NCBI GenBank assembly: GCA_003024785.1
Contig: PUQB01000113.1
Location: 15,001 to 79,000, forward strand
Direction of reading: 5' to 3'
Length of the DNA stretch: 64,000 nt
Source: Selaginella tamariscina
Taxonomy: Eukaryota; Streptophyta; Lycopodiopsida; Selaginellales; Selaginellaceae
Numbering within the stretch: the first letter of the stretch is position 1; each line of letters opens with the position of its first letter. Below the pieces are notes generated by a model. The model ran no database searches and was not told the DNA's origin. It saw only the letters and a list, made by a program, of their open reading frames with translations. Below, in pieces: positions 29,635 through 41,560 of the stretch. The translations under genes were made by a program, and so were the position numbers.

Positions 29635-30295
29635 AATACATATATATATAATAATATTCCCAAGCATCTGCGGGACTAGTGTATAGCAGAATGTGAGGGA
29701 AAGAAAAGGCTTTGTCATTTCTCTTTGTCATTCCTCTCTGTGTGTATACTTTAATATAATAATAATCTTTAGAAATATCTTATCCAATGTTTAGGAGGTT
29801 TAACTCATATTGTCAACGGTTTTAATTAAATCCAAACACTTGAATCCAAAAGATATCTATTATGATATTTAAACGCACACACAACATGGACTTTCTGAAA
29901 GAAAGTCATTTGTTTTCCCTGGGGCTACACGTAACTCCAAAACACATCTAGTGTAGGTGTTCATATCTCCACACACGCACACGCAAGCACGCACGCGCTA
30001 GTGTCATCGTCGAACCATCTTAATCTTATTTAAGATAGAACGCACAACACACACACATATATATATCGTCTTTTTTATATATACTTGAAAACGACATTTA
30101 TATATACAACTTGTTATTACGAGTACATGTTAAGTTTATAACATAAAATATAGATGGTCAGACCGTTCCAAATCACACCGTTCAAAGAGTTCACCGTCCT
30201 TAGTGAATAAATAAAGATAACCATTAAAGGTTTTTTAAACAATAAAGGTCATCGTGTTTTTAGGGCAGGAACAGGGGTTTAGGGTTGTAGGAAAG
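29635..30295. other. Spacer between metallothionein and PIG-C genes
   Basis: AT-rich with short CA runs (about 29980-30060). A telobox-like GGGGTTTAGGGTT lies at 30276-30288, directly before the PIG-C start codon. No further gene. Confidence 0.6.
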
Positions 30296-31756
30296 ATGGA
30301 GAGAAGGAGATGGAAGAAGGTGGTTTATGGCGGAATGCAGGAGGGATATGGCGACAATTACACGGATTCGTCCTTCTTAGAAGGAATGGTGATGAATGCT
30401 AATCTAGTGAGGCGCGATTTCTGGACTACACTCCTTGATTCAGTTGTCATTTCACAATACCTATCCGTTGTTGCCATCATGCCAGCGTCTGGACGTATAC
30501 CCTCAATCTACGCCTCCCTGCAGGTGCGTGCGTGCGTGTGTGTTTTGTGTTTATATGCATAAATATATGCATGTGTATGATGGTTATAAGTGCTGTGTGT
30601 GTGTGTGTGTGTGTAAGAGAGAGGGCGGAGAGAGATGGTAACTAGGAAGAGGACCCATATATATCACTGTGATAATCAGAGAGGGTCAAATTGTACATAT
30701 ACAAACTATGTATATTTGTGTGCACGTCTCTCTCACACAAATACACGTATATACGTATATACGTGTATATATGAATACACAAGCACAGTTCTAAGTCATC
30801 GCTTGGCTAAACAAATTGTGCATATATGCATTTGTGTAACGTGTGTGTTGCAGGTACGCTCTTGGTACTGGACGCATTTTTCCTGTCATCCGGATTCTGT
30901 ATATGGGTTTTAACCATCTGGCCGATCTCGTTAGAGCTACTCACGAAATATATCATCAATCTTGTCTATTTTGTTTGTGCTCTGTACATCATGACCCCCA
31001 TTTTTCACACCCTTACCAGGTACGTGTGCGCGTGGTGTGTTTATGGATATGCATGTTGAAGTAGATATATCTAAACTGTATACAGGTCCATTAGCTCCGA
31101 CACTATCTGGGCTTGCACAACTTGTTTAATGCTTGTCCACGTCTTCTTTCACGACTACACCTGCTGCTTTCAGAATGTCAACCAATCGTCTTCCAAGTAC
31201 GTATCACAGAATCACATACATGCACGCACCCACGCACGCACACACGTGTTTTGTGTATGCATATATACTAATATGGTGCTCAGGTCAATCAAAGGTGGTT
31301 TAGGTGGTTCTTCATCATCTTCTGTACTCTCCAACATATCATTGCACGCATCCATTGTTTCATCGGTACTCATAGCATCAAGGCTCCCATCACGAAACCT
31401 TGTATTTGCAACTATGCTCTTCTCTCTCGAGTTCTTTCTTCTCTTCCCATTCATAAGCTGCTCAATAAAGGTGAGCGCCCCCCCCCCTCTCTATATATGT
31501 TTCAATGTATTAACTATGTGTTTAAATGAAGAGGTCGTCATTGAAGCTCCACGTGGCTCTTTCGATGGGACTTTTATGTGTGGGGCTGTGTCTATTGTTG
31601 CCGTTAAGTGGGTTGGCTTTCTATGCACTCTTGTTGGCGGTGCTGTTTGTTACATTTGTGTGTCCTTCTTGGTTAGTGAGGATACAGAAGTATAAGTTTG
31701 AGATTAATGGGCCTTGGGACGAAGCTAAACTATGCTTTGATATTGACGGAACTTGA
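30296..31756 (+). CDS. PIGC: GPI biosynthesis protein PIG-C/GPI2 (GlcNAc-PI synthesis complex subunit)
   Basis: Five exons: 30296-30523, 30854-31019, 31086-31196, 31284-31470, 31532-31756; about 305 residues. Family signatures: [20 protein letters not shown] and [17 protein letters not shown] at the N-terminus, [10 protein letters not shown] in the middle, [20 protein letters not shown], and a C-terminus ending [16 protein letters not shown]. Several hydrophobic segments between these fit a multi-pass ER membrane protein. PIG-C is a subunit of the complex that transfers GlcNAc from UDP-GlcNAc to phosphatidylinositol, the first step of GPI anchor synthesis. Odd: one base appears to be missing near 30478 in exon 1; with it, the frame reads ASVWTYTL into exon 2 with correct intron phase. 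Introns 1 and 2 start with GT/GCGT repeats, and intron 4 begins with a run of C. Confidence 0.9.
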
Positions 31757-32540
31757 CAAGGTCAGCTTATATGTCTGTATATGTTTTGTGTATCTATGTA
31801 TACAATACATTATTTCCCTCCCGAACTGCATCTTTTAGATATATATTTTTACAATGATAAACAGGTTCATATGGATTCACTACAATCTCTCTCTCTTATA
31901 CTGAGAAATTTATATTCTGTGCATATTGTGATATATATAATATTGTGTAAAAAATAGATCTAGTGCTGGGACAAATATACATGTATACATGTATATATAT
32001 ATTTTATCCAAATAAATTTAGCTCTACGTTTACATAATCATGCAAATTTGCATTGCAAGACTCTTTACATGTTCTTGACATATAGAACTTCACACGCGCA
32101 CGCGCACGCGCACACACGTGTTTAATAACTTCATACTGATAACCAAATAAATCCATGTACATGTTCAAGCGGATATGGATATTCCCATCGTGTGGCTGGG
32201 GGTGAGGAGAGAGAGATGTAAATATACATATCATTGCATTCACTTTAAAGCTTTTGAGCATTATCATTAAAAGCTTAACAGATTGAGCAGATGTTATACA
32301 ATACGAACTGTTAGTAAAGTGTGGTTTCGATAATGTATATGTAAGGTAACATAAATACAGAAGTTAATCATGATATAATTCTGAAATCCTTTTAAAATAT
32401 ATCATGGCCTTCGTATTTAACTGTAATTACCTATATAGTATTTTTTCTACATTATAAATATATCATATATTAATGGATTACATTGATACACGTTAATAGA
32501 GGATACAGCTAAGTTTTCTCTAATAAGATAGTAAGCTTTT
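31757..32540. other. Spacer between PIG-C and oleosin copy 1
   Basis: AT-rich; a CGCGCA repeat (CACGCGCACGCGCACGCG) lies at about 32092-32112. No exon is seen. The last part (about 32450-32540) is shared with 39650-39775 upstream of oleosin copy 2. Confidence 0.6.
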
Positions 32541-32548
32541 CCAGATGA

Positions 32549-32580
32549 CGCCACGTGGGAGTTTCAGCTTCTTATATAAG
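32549..32580 (+). promoter_or_regulatory. Oleosin copy 1 core promoter: G-box plus TATA box
   Basis: GACGCCACGTGGGA contains CACGTG at 32552-32557, followed 15 bp later by TATATAAG at 32573-32580, about 95 bp before the ATG. Same layout as ABA-responsive seed genes. The sequence is shared with copy 2 except for the TATA box. Confidence 0.7.
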
Positions 32581-32673
32581 CACCTCCAAAACCAGGTTAG
32601 CTAAACAAATCTCTTGTGTGTGCTCTTAATTAATCCATTATTTTCTGTTAATTAATCAAGCTTAAGCAGAAAG

Positions 32674-33298
32674 ATGGCAGAGGGTCATGGGGTGATCTAC
32701 AGTATCCAGCAGAAATCTCCATCGTCCAATAAGCTTCTGGGATTGGTCACTTTGGCCACAGCAGGAATCGTGACCCTTGTTCTTGGGACAGTGACTACGG
32801 GAGCAGTTGCGTTAACCTTGCTTCTTCTGCCACTCCTGTATTCTTTTCTTTAGCCCCATCCTCGTCCCTATTGGAATCCTGGTTAGTTATATATTAATAA
32901 ATATATTTAATAATATAATTATAGCTATATATATGTTATATATTATGGTTAGTTATATATCTATAAATATATTTATATATGTGTATATGTATGCATACAT
33001 GTGGTACATCTGTTGGAATTCTGGTGGTTATAGACGTGAGTGTGTGTGTATACCATACACACACATATACGTTTGATGACGCAATTTGTTTACAGATAGC
33101 ACTTACTATTGGAGGGTTCTTATTTGCAAGCACAGTTTTTGTTCTTATTCTGTTCTTTTGTTCATGGGTGTTCAATATCTGCGTGGAAAGCGGCCTGTGG
33201 GAGCGGACAGGATCGAATCTGCTAAGCACACTATTGTGGACATGGCGTCGCATGCAACTGGGTTTTTGCATTCTAAGGCACACGAGGTTGCACATTAG
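32674..33298 (+). pseudogene. OLE: Oleosin, copy 1 (frame broken)
   Basis: Two exon-like blocks: about 32674-32881 and 33096-33298. The N-terminal half is open (MAEGHGVIYSIQQKSPSSNK then a hydrophobic stretch). The frame then fails around 32828 in the region that should hold the proline knot, because bases are gained and lost compared with copy 2. Exon 2 shifts again near 33175. The C-terminal part remains readable in another frame as RPVGADRIESAKHTIVDMAS followed by a short tail. Oleosins coat seed and spore oil bodies. Its promoter still has a G-box and a TATA box. Either a recent pseudogene or assembly error. Confidence 0.75.
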
Positions 33299-34790
33299 TG
33301 CATAAAAGTTACGTGAGATTTTATTAAAAATAAATTTTTACTTTATTTTGTATTTATTTTTCGAGGTCCTCTCAGAGGTATTTTAATGTTAATAGTATTA
33401 AATAAAATAATTTAAGTTTTAAATAGTTACATTTATGTGGGAACAAGGGTACGTATTTAATTATATGTGTCTGAAGGTTAAGTTCAATTTAATTAAATAA
33501 AAAGTATAATCATAACCTCATCTGCAAACGATAGTAATGAAGGTTTTAGTTAAAAATATCTATTCAATATAATTATTAAAAGAAGTTAATATAAGTGTTT
33601 ATAATAATATCAAATTTTAAAAATATCTAAGTATTCTTTTGCAGCAAATATTTATATGAATAAAAAAGCATAATCATAACTTCCATCTGCGACAATAGTA
33701 ATGAAGTTTTTTTAGTTAAAATATCTATTTATATAATTATTTAAAAGAAGTTAAAAATAATGTGTATTATAATATATCAAATTTAAAATATCTAGTTTCT
33801 TTTGTAAAAATATTTAATATCATATCTAATTTGATGATAACTTCATATTCAAGTGCTAACAATAGTGTACTTCCTATGTGTAGAATAATCATTGTTTAAA
33901 AGGTTTTAAAAAGAATCTTTATATTTTGTAATTTAAATATGCCTTGGTGGTTTATAAATATGATATTATTTATTATTCAAATATTTATAACTTAATATGT
34001 TTTGTGGTATATAATTATGACATTATTAAAGAGAGATTAGAAAAAGCAATAACAAAAATAAAAGAGATTAAGGCAAAAAAACAATTATATTATAGTCGAA
34101 ATCAAGAGGAATGAATTGATTAGGATTAATAATGTTATTAAGTTTAAAATGTAAGTTTATAAATTTTAATTTTTTAAAATGTTTAAATCAAGTAGTGGGA
34201 TTTACTTTTAAAATGAAAATCCTTGTCAATTTAGAATTAAATTAAATAATTAAAAATTAAATAAATTTTAAAATCAGCAATAAATTTAAATAATAACATA
34301 TATAAATTAGTATTTAATATAATATTTCAAAGTGAACTATGTAATATATAATTTCAAAAATAAAAATATATACAATTTAAAATTGCACAAGTAAAAATAG
34401 TTGTAAGAACCAAATATATGCTATTATTTCTTACAGTGGCATAAACATAGTTAACATATGTGAATCAACACAACATCTCTTATAATGCTTTCACCTTGTA
34501 AATGCTTAATAAAGTATTTTAAGAATATACATATAGTATATAAAAACGCAGAACAACACATACACATGTATCTATGTATGTAATACTAAATAAATATTTA
34601 ATACATGTGAATACAATGTGAATGAATATATAATTTATGCAAACGAATGTGTAAACGATAATTTATATATAACATACGGTATACATATTTATACATGCAT
34701 GTGTTACAAATTTAAATGTCTTTTATTTTATATATTTTAATTAAATATTTAAACTTAAACTTAAATTCTAAATATTGTTGTAATGAAGCC
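33299..34790. other. Spacer between oleosin copy 1 and the reductase gene
   Basis: AT-rich. A segment at about 33500-33620 is repeated at about 33670-33790 (CATCTGC.AACGATAGTAATGAAG / CATCTGCGACAATAGTAATGAAG). The part near 33430-33500 resembles 40630-40690 after oleosin copy 2. No exon. Confidence 0.6.
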
Positions 34791-34793
34791 TTC

Positions 34794-34831
34794 AACTTGA
34801 AGGTTAGAAGGGCCAGACTGCCCTTCAAGTT
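34794..34831. promoter_or_regulatory. Inverted repeat upstream of the reductase gene
   Basis: AACTTGAAGG and CCTTCAAGTT form perfect 10-bp arms around an 18-bp centre, which itself holds a shorter repeat (AGGGC..GCCCT type). It lies about 140 bp before the start codon. It may be a binding site for a dimeric factor or an mRNA hairpin if transcription starts upstream. Function is inferred. Confidence 0.4.
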
Positions 34832-34972
34832 CACACATTGTGTGTCCATTATTGGTAGTCTAACATGAAATACGACTTTCTAACAATTGATTAAGGGCAG
34901 AATTAAGGTCAACTGGCTCTTGTTCTTAGATTTGCCCATCATCACAGAAATCTGTGTAGCAGAGCCAGAGCC

Positions 34973-35407
34973 ATGGCGAGCGGCGGGAGGATGACGGCGG
35001 TAGACGAGGTAAGTGACGGTGAATTCAAGAGGACGGAGTCTTCCTTCAGGAGCTGGATTTCATCGTCTTCTCAAGCGGAATATCCCGCCGTTGCCGGCAG
35101 GTACCATCTCTACATCTCATACGCTTGTCCCTGGGCATCCAGATGCTTTGCTACTCTCAAAATCAAAGGCCTGGATCACGCAATTGCTGTCACGGTATGC
35201 TCATTCGTATATAAATCATATCTATATATTTTTTTATTAAATATATTTGAATATTGAAATTGATAAGTGTATCAAATATAGTTGTGGGCTGTTTTTTATA
35301 TATATAGACACACACACATATATATTAGAGAAATGTGTGTGTGAACATGCATGTATATTTATGAAATATAGTTGTGGGCTTTTACATATAATAAACACAT
35401 GTATGTA

Positions 35408-35441
<34 letters not shown>

Positions 35442-35712
35442 CAAGGCACGCAGTGTATTCACATTACACACACACGCACGCACGCACACACATATATAGA
35501 CTGACAATTTGCGCACGTTACACACAGTCAACAAAGCCGAAATGGGAGAGAACAAAGGAAGGAGAAGAACATTTCGGATGGATATTCCCTTCTTCAGACA
35601 ACGAAGAGCCCGGTGCAGAACCAGATCCAATTAACAATGCCAGAACAATACGTGATTTATACGACATCGCTAATCGTAATTATTCTGGAAAGTACACTGT
35701 CCCTGTAAGTAT

Positions 35713-35775
<63 letters not shown>

Positions 35776-36513
35776 TGATTGATTGATTGCAGGTGCTATG
35801 GGATAAGGAGAAGAAGACTGTTGTGAATAATGAGAGCTCTGATATAATACGCATGTTAAACACGGAGTTTAACCATATTGCAAAACATCCAGAGGTCGAT
35901 ATATATCCAAAGGAGCTTCAGGCCAAGATTAACGAGGTTAATGAGTGGGTTTATCCAGCTATTAACAATGGTGTTTACCGCTGTGGGTTTGCAACCAAGC
36001 AAAAGCCTTACGAAGAGGTATGTATGTCTCTATTGTGTATGTACATGTATATATGTCTGCGTGCGTAGGCATTCCAAGGATTATTCGACGCTTTAGATCG
36101 TTGTGAGCATATTCTTTCCGGACAGAGATATTGCGGAAACTTGTTTACTGAAGCCGATCTTCGCCTGTTTGTGACACTAATCAGATTTGACGAGGTAATG
36201 TGTGTGTGTGTGTGTGTGTGAGTATTAATATATGGAATTACAGGTATATGTGGTGCATTTCAAGTGCAACAAGAAGTTGATTCGGGAATATCCGAATCTG
36301 TTCAACTACGTGAAAGATGTGTACCAGATACCTGGAATGTCCGAGACCGTACGGATGGATCACATCAAGAAGCATTACTACGGTAGCCATCCGAGTATTA
36401 ACCCGTACGGAATCATCCCCGTTGGTCAGCCTGCGGATTACTCTGCACCGCACGATCGAGACCAAGTAGTGAGTATGTTTATAAATAAAATAAATGAGTA
36501 TGTTTATAAATAA
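34973..36513 (+). CDS. Glutathionyl-hydroquinone reductase (GST-like, ECM4 family)
   Basis: Five exons, all phase 0: 34973-35194, 35528-35704, 35793-36017, 36069-36194, 36244-36513; about 339 residues, frame fully intact. The N-terminal thioredoxin-like domain has [12 protein letters not shown] with the catalytic Cys of the CPWA motif. The rest follows the family: [81 protein letters not shown] and [15 protein letters not shown]. These enzymes reduce glutathionyl-(hydro)quinones using glutathione; plant members are cytosolic or plastidic. There is no clear transit peptide. Intron 1 contains a sense (GT)n(GA)n tract (about 35402-35442), intron 2 a (CT)n(TA)n tract, and intron 4 a (GT)n tract near the donor. 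The last residues after HDRD differ from the family and end at 36513. Other reading: none likely. Confidence 0.92.
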
Positions 36514-39500
36514 AATAAATCAATTTAAGTAAATAACTTTCATTTTTATAGTTTTATTAATATATTATGTTTGATGCCATTTTATCATAACCTCACTGTG
36601 TTCTTGAACACTTTCGGATGGTAGTAGTATAACATTTTTTAATGTTTTTTATTCGATTCTATATATTCTTAACAAGTTAATAAATGTGTATCGTAATAAC
36701 ATCAAAAGTAAAATATTATAAATATTTTTTTATAAAAGTATTTAAATCTAATATCTAATTTCATAATGATGATAATGATGTTATGTAATCATTAAAATAA
36801 ACTTAATCAGTATTTAAAAGATAACTATTTAATATCATTTATACAAAAGTAATAAAAGCATTATATATGTACTACACAAAAGATAATGTATGTATATATG
36901 TTTATGTGAAGCTTATACATACGAATTTCTTTTTTTACTTTTTTTCCTACAACACCTGTATATATACATGGATCATATTTAGTAAATATAAACATCAATG
37001 ACATTGAGAATATTTCTATTGTTTATTATAATTAGTGTTCATCAACATTATTATTATTTGAAGTATATACATAATTTTCATATCTCAATGCCATAGAGAT
37101 TTTCTTTATATATATAAATTTAAAGTTTTTGAATTATCTAAATTAATATTAAATTTAAATTATCTCGACATATGATTTTAAATGTGAATTTGCTAAGAAT
37201 AATTTATTTAACACTGCTAATAATTTTTTTTTGTAAACCTCTTGTGTTTGAAGTATATAGAATAGATACAGTATGGATTGCATATCATATGTAATGAAAC
37301 ATGACAGTTTTAATGAACAAAATTCTTTATAAATCCAAACTTAAGCAATATATCAGGTATATATGTAAATCTATATAATAAAAAAAATCTTATATAAAGT
37401 TTATTATATGTATTTTAAATTGCCTAATAAATCGTCATCTTAAGGGGCCATATTAATCATATTAGATAACAATCCTAAATCTTAAAACCCTTATTAAACA
37501 ATTATCCTAGAGTTCTAAATAAATAATAATATGAGAAAATTAGGTTATCACATACATATAATTTAAAAAAATTTAAGATAAAAATTATTACATATACATA
37601 GTAACTTTTTATTATATAAAATAATTTAAGTTATTAAATTATAAATAACAATCAATTTAAAAATAGACAGGATGTAATATGGTTTAAGGGTTAAAATAAT
37701 GAAGTTAAGGTAACAACTTAAAGAGTCATTAAATAATTAAGTTTATAAATAAGAACTTAAGAATAAACTCATTAAGTTAAGGATAATAATTATAAACATA
37801 CGAAAGTTCTTAAGTAATAATAACTTAAAAGGGTTAAGTTTATCACATATAAAGTAATTTAAAAACAAAGATAAAAGTTATTAAATACACATAATGAATT
37901 TCAAAATATAATTATTTATAATTAACTTAGTAAGTTAATTACTTAGGTAAGATTATGAAATATGTGAGATATATAAAAATAAGTGGACATGGGTCATTAT
38001 AACTAGGACATCAATTAGCCCTTATTAATTGATTTAATGAAGGTTGTGACAATAACTTGGCTAATTAGACATAGTAATGTTATAGGTCTAGGTACCCTTG
38101 TCACTCTAAAATAATTATCTACTCTCTAATGAAAGTGTTATATACGATGCCTTAGCTTTGTCATGGAATATATGTGAGGACATCTCCTATGTGATGTAAA
38201 TGAGCTTATTTAGGTCTATTAAGGTAAGATTTTAAGGTCTATTAAAGTGATCCCCATAGGTGTTAAATGTAATAGGAACTTAAGATGAGACTTTAATTTT
38301 TCATTCTTACTTAAACATTTGAGTCAAACTCTTGAGATTTTTTAAAAAGATTTAATACTGTTTTTGGTATTAATAACTTTTAATAACAATTTATTGTCAT
38401 TGTTGTTTTAAAGTTCAACAAGGGAAGTGGTAGTTGAGATGGAGAGATTTTCAAATTTTGATAAATACTATGAAGTTAAAGACAAATGTATGTGCAACTC
38501 AAATGAAATAGGCTGTTATCTTTATAAGAGTTGCTCACAAGGCCAAGTGATGAGCAAATATTCTTCATTTAATAAAAGGTGGGCATGATAATACTTTTAT
38601 TTATTATGAAATGCTTGTAGCACAGAACATTATTTACTTTGGTTACTAGGTTAATAGAACAACACAGTCAATGTTCAAACTACCTATTACTTGTGATATC
38701 TAGTCATTCATACTTTTGAACACCCTCGTATTGCTTTTCTATATTATTTATTTCTATGTATTAGGAAATTCCATAATCAACAAATCTATTATAATGCAAT
38801 GGATAACTCGTTGCATGACTTATGTGATCCATCGAGTAATTAAGCAAATGACATCGATTATGAAGGGATAGGACAAACTGTTATCATAGATGCTTTTGTG
38901 AAGAGATTTTACCTTCTAAGGCACTTTAAAAAGTTTCAGTTATAATAATATAAGGAATGCAATTGAACATACGTTGTACACTCTGCGTCTCATTGAGCAT
39001 AATTCCATATAAAAAGAGAGATTGACGAGGCCGTTAAATACCTCTATTTAGATAAGGTACTTGAACATACGACGTTACGTAAGTAGCGTGTATTTTCAGT
39101 CTAAATCACTTCAAACAAGTGAATAATAAAACTATAAAAAGTGACAAAACTGATAATAAAAACGATGAGCAAATCAAGGATAGCTTGTTACTACTATAAA
39201 CTAACCTGCGGATTCCAACCACAAGGTAACTTACATAACTAAAATGGTGGTTTTTTATAGTCAGAACCTAGCTATCTGGGTGAAAAATATCTCACAAGAT
39301 AAAGGGTTGATCAAGAATGCTTTGGGTAAACCATCGCTGCATCTATTGTTGCCTCATGTTTAAGGTAAGACATTAGCAAACTGAAATTGCTGGGCCATTG
39401 AGCATTATATTATATCTAGACTCCAATATACATCTTGCCAATCCATCAAAGACAGTTACCTCTTAAGCTAGCCTACTCTACAAGAGGCCATTCTTGCAAA

Positions 39501-39780
39501 TTGTGATTAACCTCAGAACAAAACATTGGACAACTCTATTCCGCCATTACACGCGGTTTCCTGCTACGTCCACGTAAGGTAAAAGTGTGAGAAACATAAT
39601 TTACAAGGAACTAATATAATAAAACATTCAGAATAATCTCAGCTCACAGACAGCGCATATACGCAATAGTGTAATGCATTTATAAATATTATATACTAAT
39701 AGGATTACATGATCATTCTATATATAATATGCAAGATACACGATAATAGATCGTACGGCTAAGTTTTCTCTAATAAAGAT
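36514..39780. other. Spacer between reductase gene and oleosin copy 2
   Basis: AT-rich. The part at about 36590-37330 is repeated after oleosin copy 2 (40690-41560), sharing TTCGATTCTATATATTCTTA, CTTATACATACGA and AACACCTGTATATATA. A degenerate stretch at about 38400-39060 holds broken frames such as NNIRNAIEHTLYTLR that resemble the C-terminal part of PIF/Harbinger-type transposases; this is weak. Nothing else is supported. Confidence 0.5.
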
Positions 39781-39787
39781 AGCGATG

Positions 39788-39800
39788 ATGCCACGTGGGA
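39788..39800 (+). promoter_or_regulatory. G-box of oleosin copy 2 (TATA box deleted)
   Basis: GATGCCACGTGGGA contains CACGTG at 39792-39797, matching copy 1. The 12 bases TCTTATATAAGC present in copy 1 between CAGCT and ACCTCC are precisely absent here, so no TATA box is left at the usual distance. Confidence 0.75.
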
Positions 39801-39924
39801 GTTCAGCTACCTCCAAAAACCAGGTTAGCTAAACAAATCGCTCTTATTAATCCATTTTTCTCTTCTATCTTAAGCAGAAAGATGGCAGAGGTCATGGGTG
39901 ATTACAGTATCCAGCAGAAATCTC

Positions 39925-40468
39925 ATGTCCAATAAGCTTCTGGGATTGGTCACTTTGGCCACGGCAGGAATCGTGGCCTTGTTCTTGGGACAGTGGACTA
40001 CGGGAGTTGCGTTAACCTTGCTTCTTGCCACTCCTGTTTTTCTATTCTTTAGCCCCATTCTCGTCCCTATTGGAATCCTGGTTAGTTATATATTAATAAA
40101 ATATATTTATATTTATATATAGATATTTAATATATGTATATATATGGTTTAGTTATATATCTATTATGATATGTGTATATATTATGAATATATGGATGCA
40201 TACATGTGTACATCTGTTGGAATTCTGGGTGGTTATAGACGTGAGTGTGTGTGTATACACATAATATACGTTTGATGACGCAATTTGTTTACAGATAGCA
40301 CTTACTATTGGAGGGTTCCTATTTGCAAGCACAGTTTTTGTTGCATTCTGTTCTTTTGTTTCATGGGTGTTCAATTATCTGCGTAGAAAGCGGCCTGTGG
40401 GAGCGGACAGGATCGAATCTGCTAAGCATACTATTATGGACACGGCATCTCATGTGACTGGATTCTAA
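39925..40468 (+). CDS. OLE: Oleosin, copy 2
   Basis: Two exons, 39925-40080 and 40295-40468; 109 residues from the ATG of MSNKLLGL. The proline knot is intact: P-V-F-L-F-F-S-P-I-L-V-P fits PX5SPX3P, in the middle of a long hydrophobic hairpin that continues into exon 2 (IALTIGGFLFASTVFVAF). A basic amphipathic tail (NYLRRKRPVGADRIESAKHT) follows. Oleosins are structural proteins of oil bodies in seeds, pollen or spores. An upstream ATG at about 39882, equivalent to the start of copy 1, runs into a stop after 17 codons because several single bases are missing relative to copy 1. The start chosen is therefore the first in-frame ATG. The N-terminus of oleosins is variable, so the short form may work. 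It lies about 7.2 kb from copy 1 in a tandem duplication; the G-box is kept but the TATA box is lost. Confidence 0.8.
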
Positions 40469-40619
40469 GCATAAAAAGTACGTGAAATTAAATAATTCAA
40501 TTTTTACATAGTTATATTTTTTTAAGTTTTTCTCATTAATGCTGTTCTGAATTAAATGTTAAAGAAAATATTAATAAAATATTTAATAATATAATTTCGA
40601 TGTATTTAGAAGTATAAAT

Positions 40620-41560
40620 GAATCTATTATGTGTGAACAAGGGATTACAATGGGACTTAAACATCTCAAGTTTAAGCTTATTCTAATTGAATTAAAACAC
40701 TTTTGGTGTAATATAGCATTTTTGAATGTTTTGATTCGATTCTATATATTCTTATAATTAATAAAAAAGCTAACATAATGTGTATTATAATAACATCAAA
40801 AAGTAAAATATTTTAAGAATGGTAGTAATATAATGTTTTTGAAGATTGTTTAGCATTCCAAAGTATCGATTCTATATATTTCTTATAATATAAAACAATT
40901 TAATATAATGTGTATTAATAGCATCAAAAATAAAATATTTAAAATCCAATGTCTAGCTGTGATGATGCAATATAGTGATGTAATCATCAAACTAAACTCT
41001 ATTAACCAGTAATTAAAGAAGAGTTAATTTTAGTGTAAATATATTTATGTTTATGCAAGAAATAAATGCATTATATATGTGATACACATAGACACATGTT
41101 ATCTTATGTGAATATATATTACATATAATGCTTATACATACGATTTTATTTTATTTTATTTTTTTTTCCCTGCAACACCTGTATATATATAATGCATCAT
41201 ATTTAGTAAAATATAAACATCAATGACATTTAGATTTTATATTATAATTAGTGCGCAACGTTAATATTTTTAAGTTATAATAATTCTCATACCACAAAGA
41301 TTTTTTAATTATTATAATATTTAAATAATTATATAGTTATTTAAATTTAAATTTCTCGACATATCATTTTAAATGTTAATTTGCTAAGAATAATTTATTT
41401 AACACTAGTTAGACTATAATTTTGTATTGTAAGACCTCTTGTGTTTAAAAATATTATTTATTTATAATCCAATTATAATATATATTATATAATATATATA
41501 GATATATAATATACAATGACGTACAATGTGTAATGAAACATGACAAGTTATTGATGAACA
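40620..41560 (+). repeat. Duplicate of sequence flanking the reductase gene
   Basis: About 40620-40690 resembles 33430-33500, and about 40690-41560 resembles 36590-37330, in order. The copy B duplication thus looks like copy A with the 33.5-36.6 kb part, including the reductase gene, missing. Either copy B lost the reductase or copy A gained it. Confidence 0.6.

Noticed and set aside
30890-31064. Second and third frames across PIG-C exon 2
   Set aside because: Shadows of the true frame, which continues with correct intron phases into exons 3 to 5.
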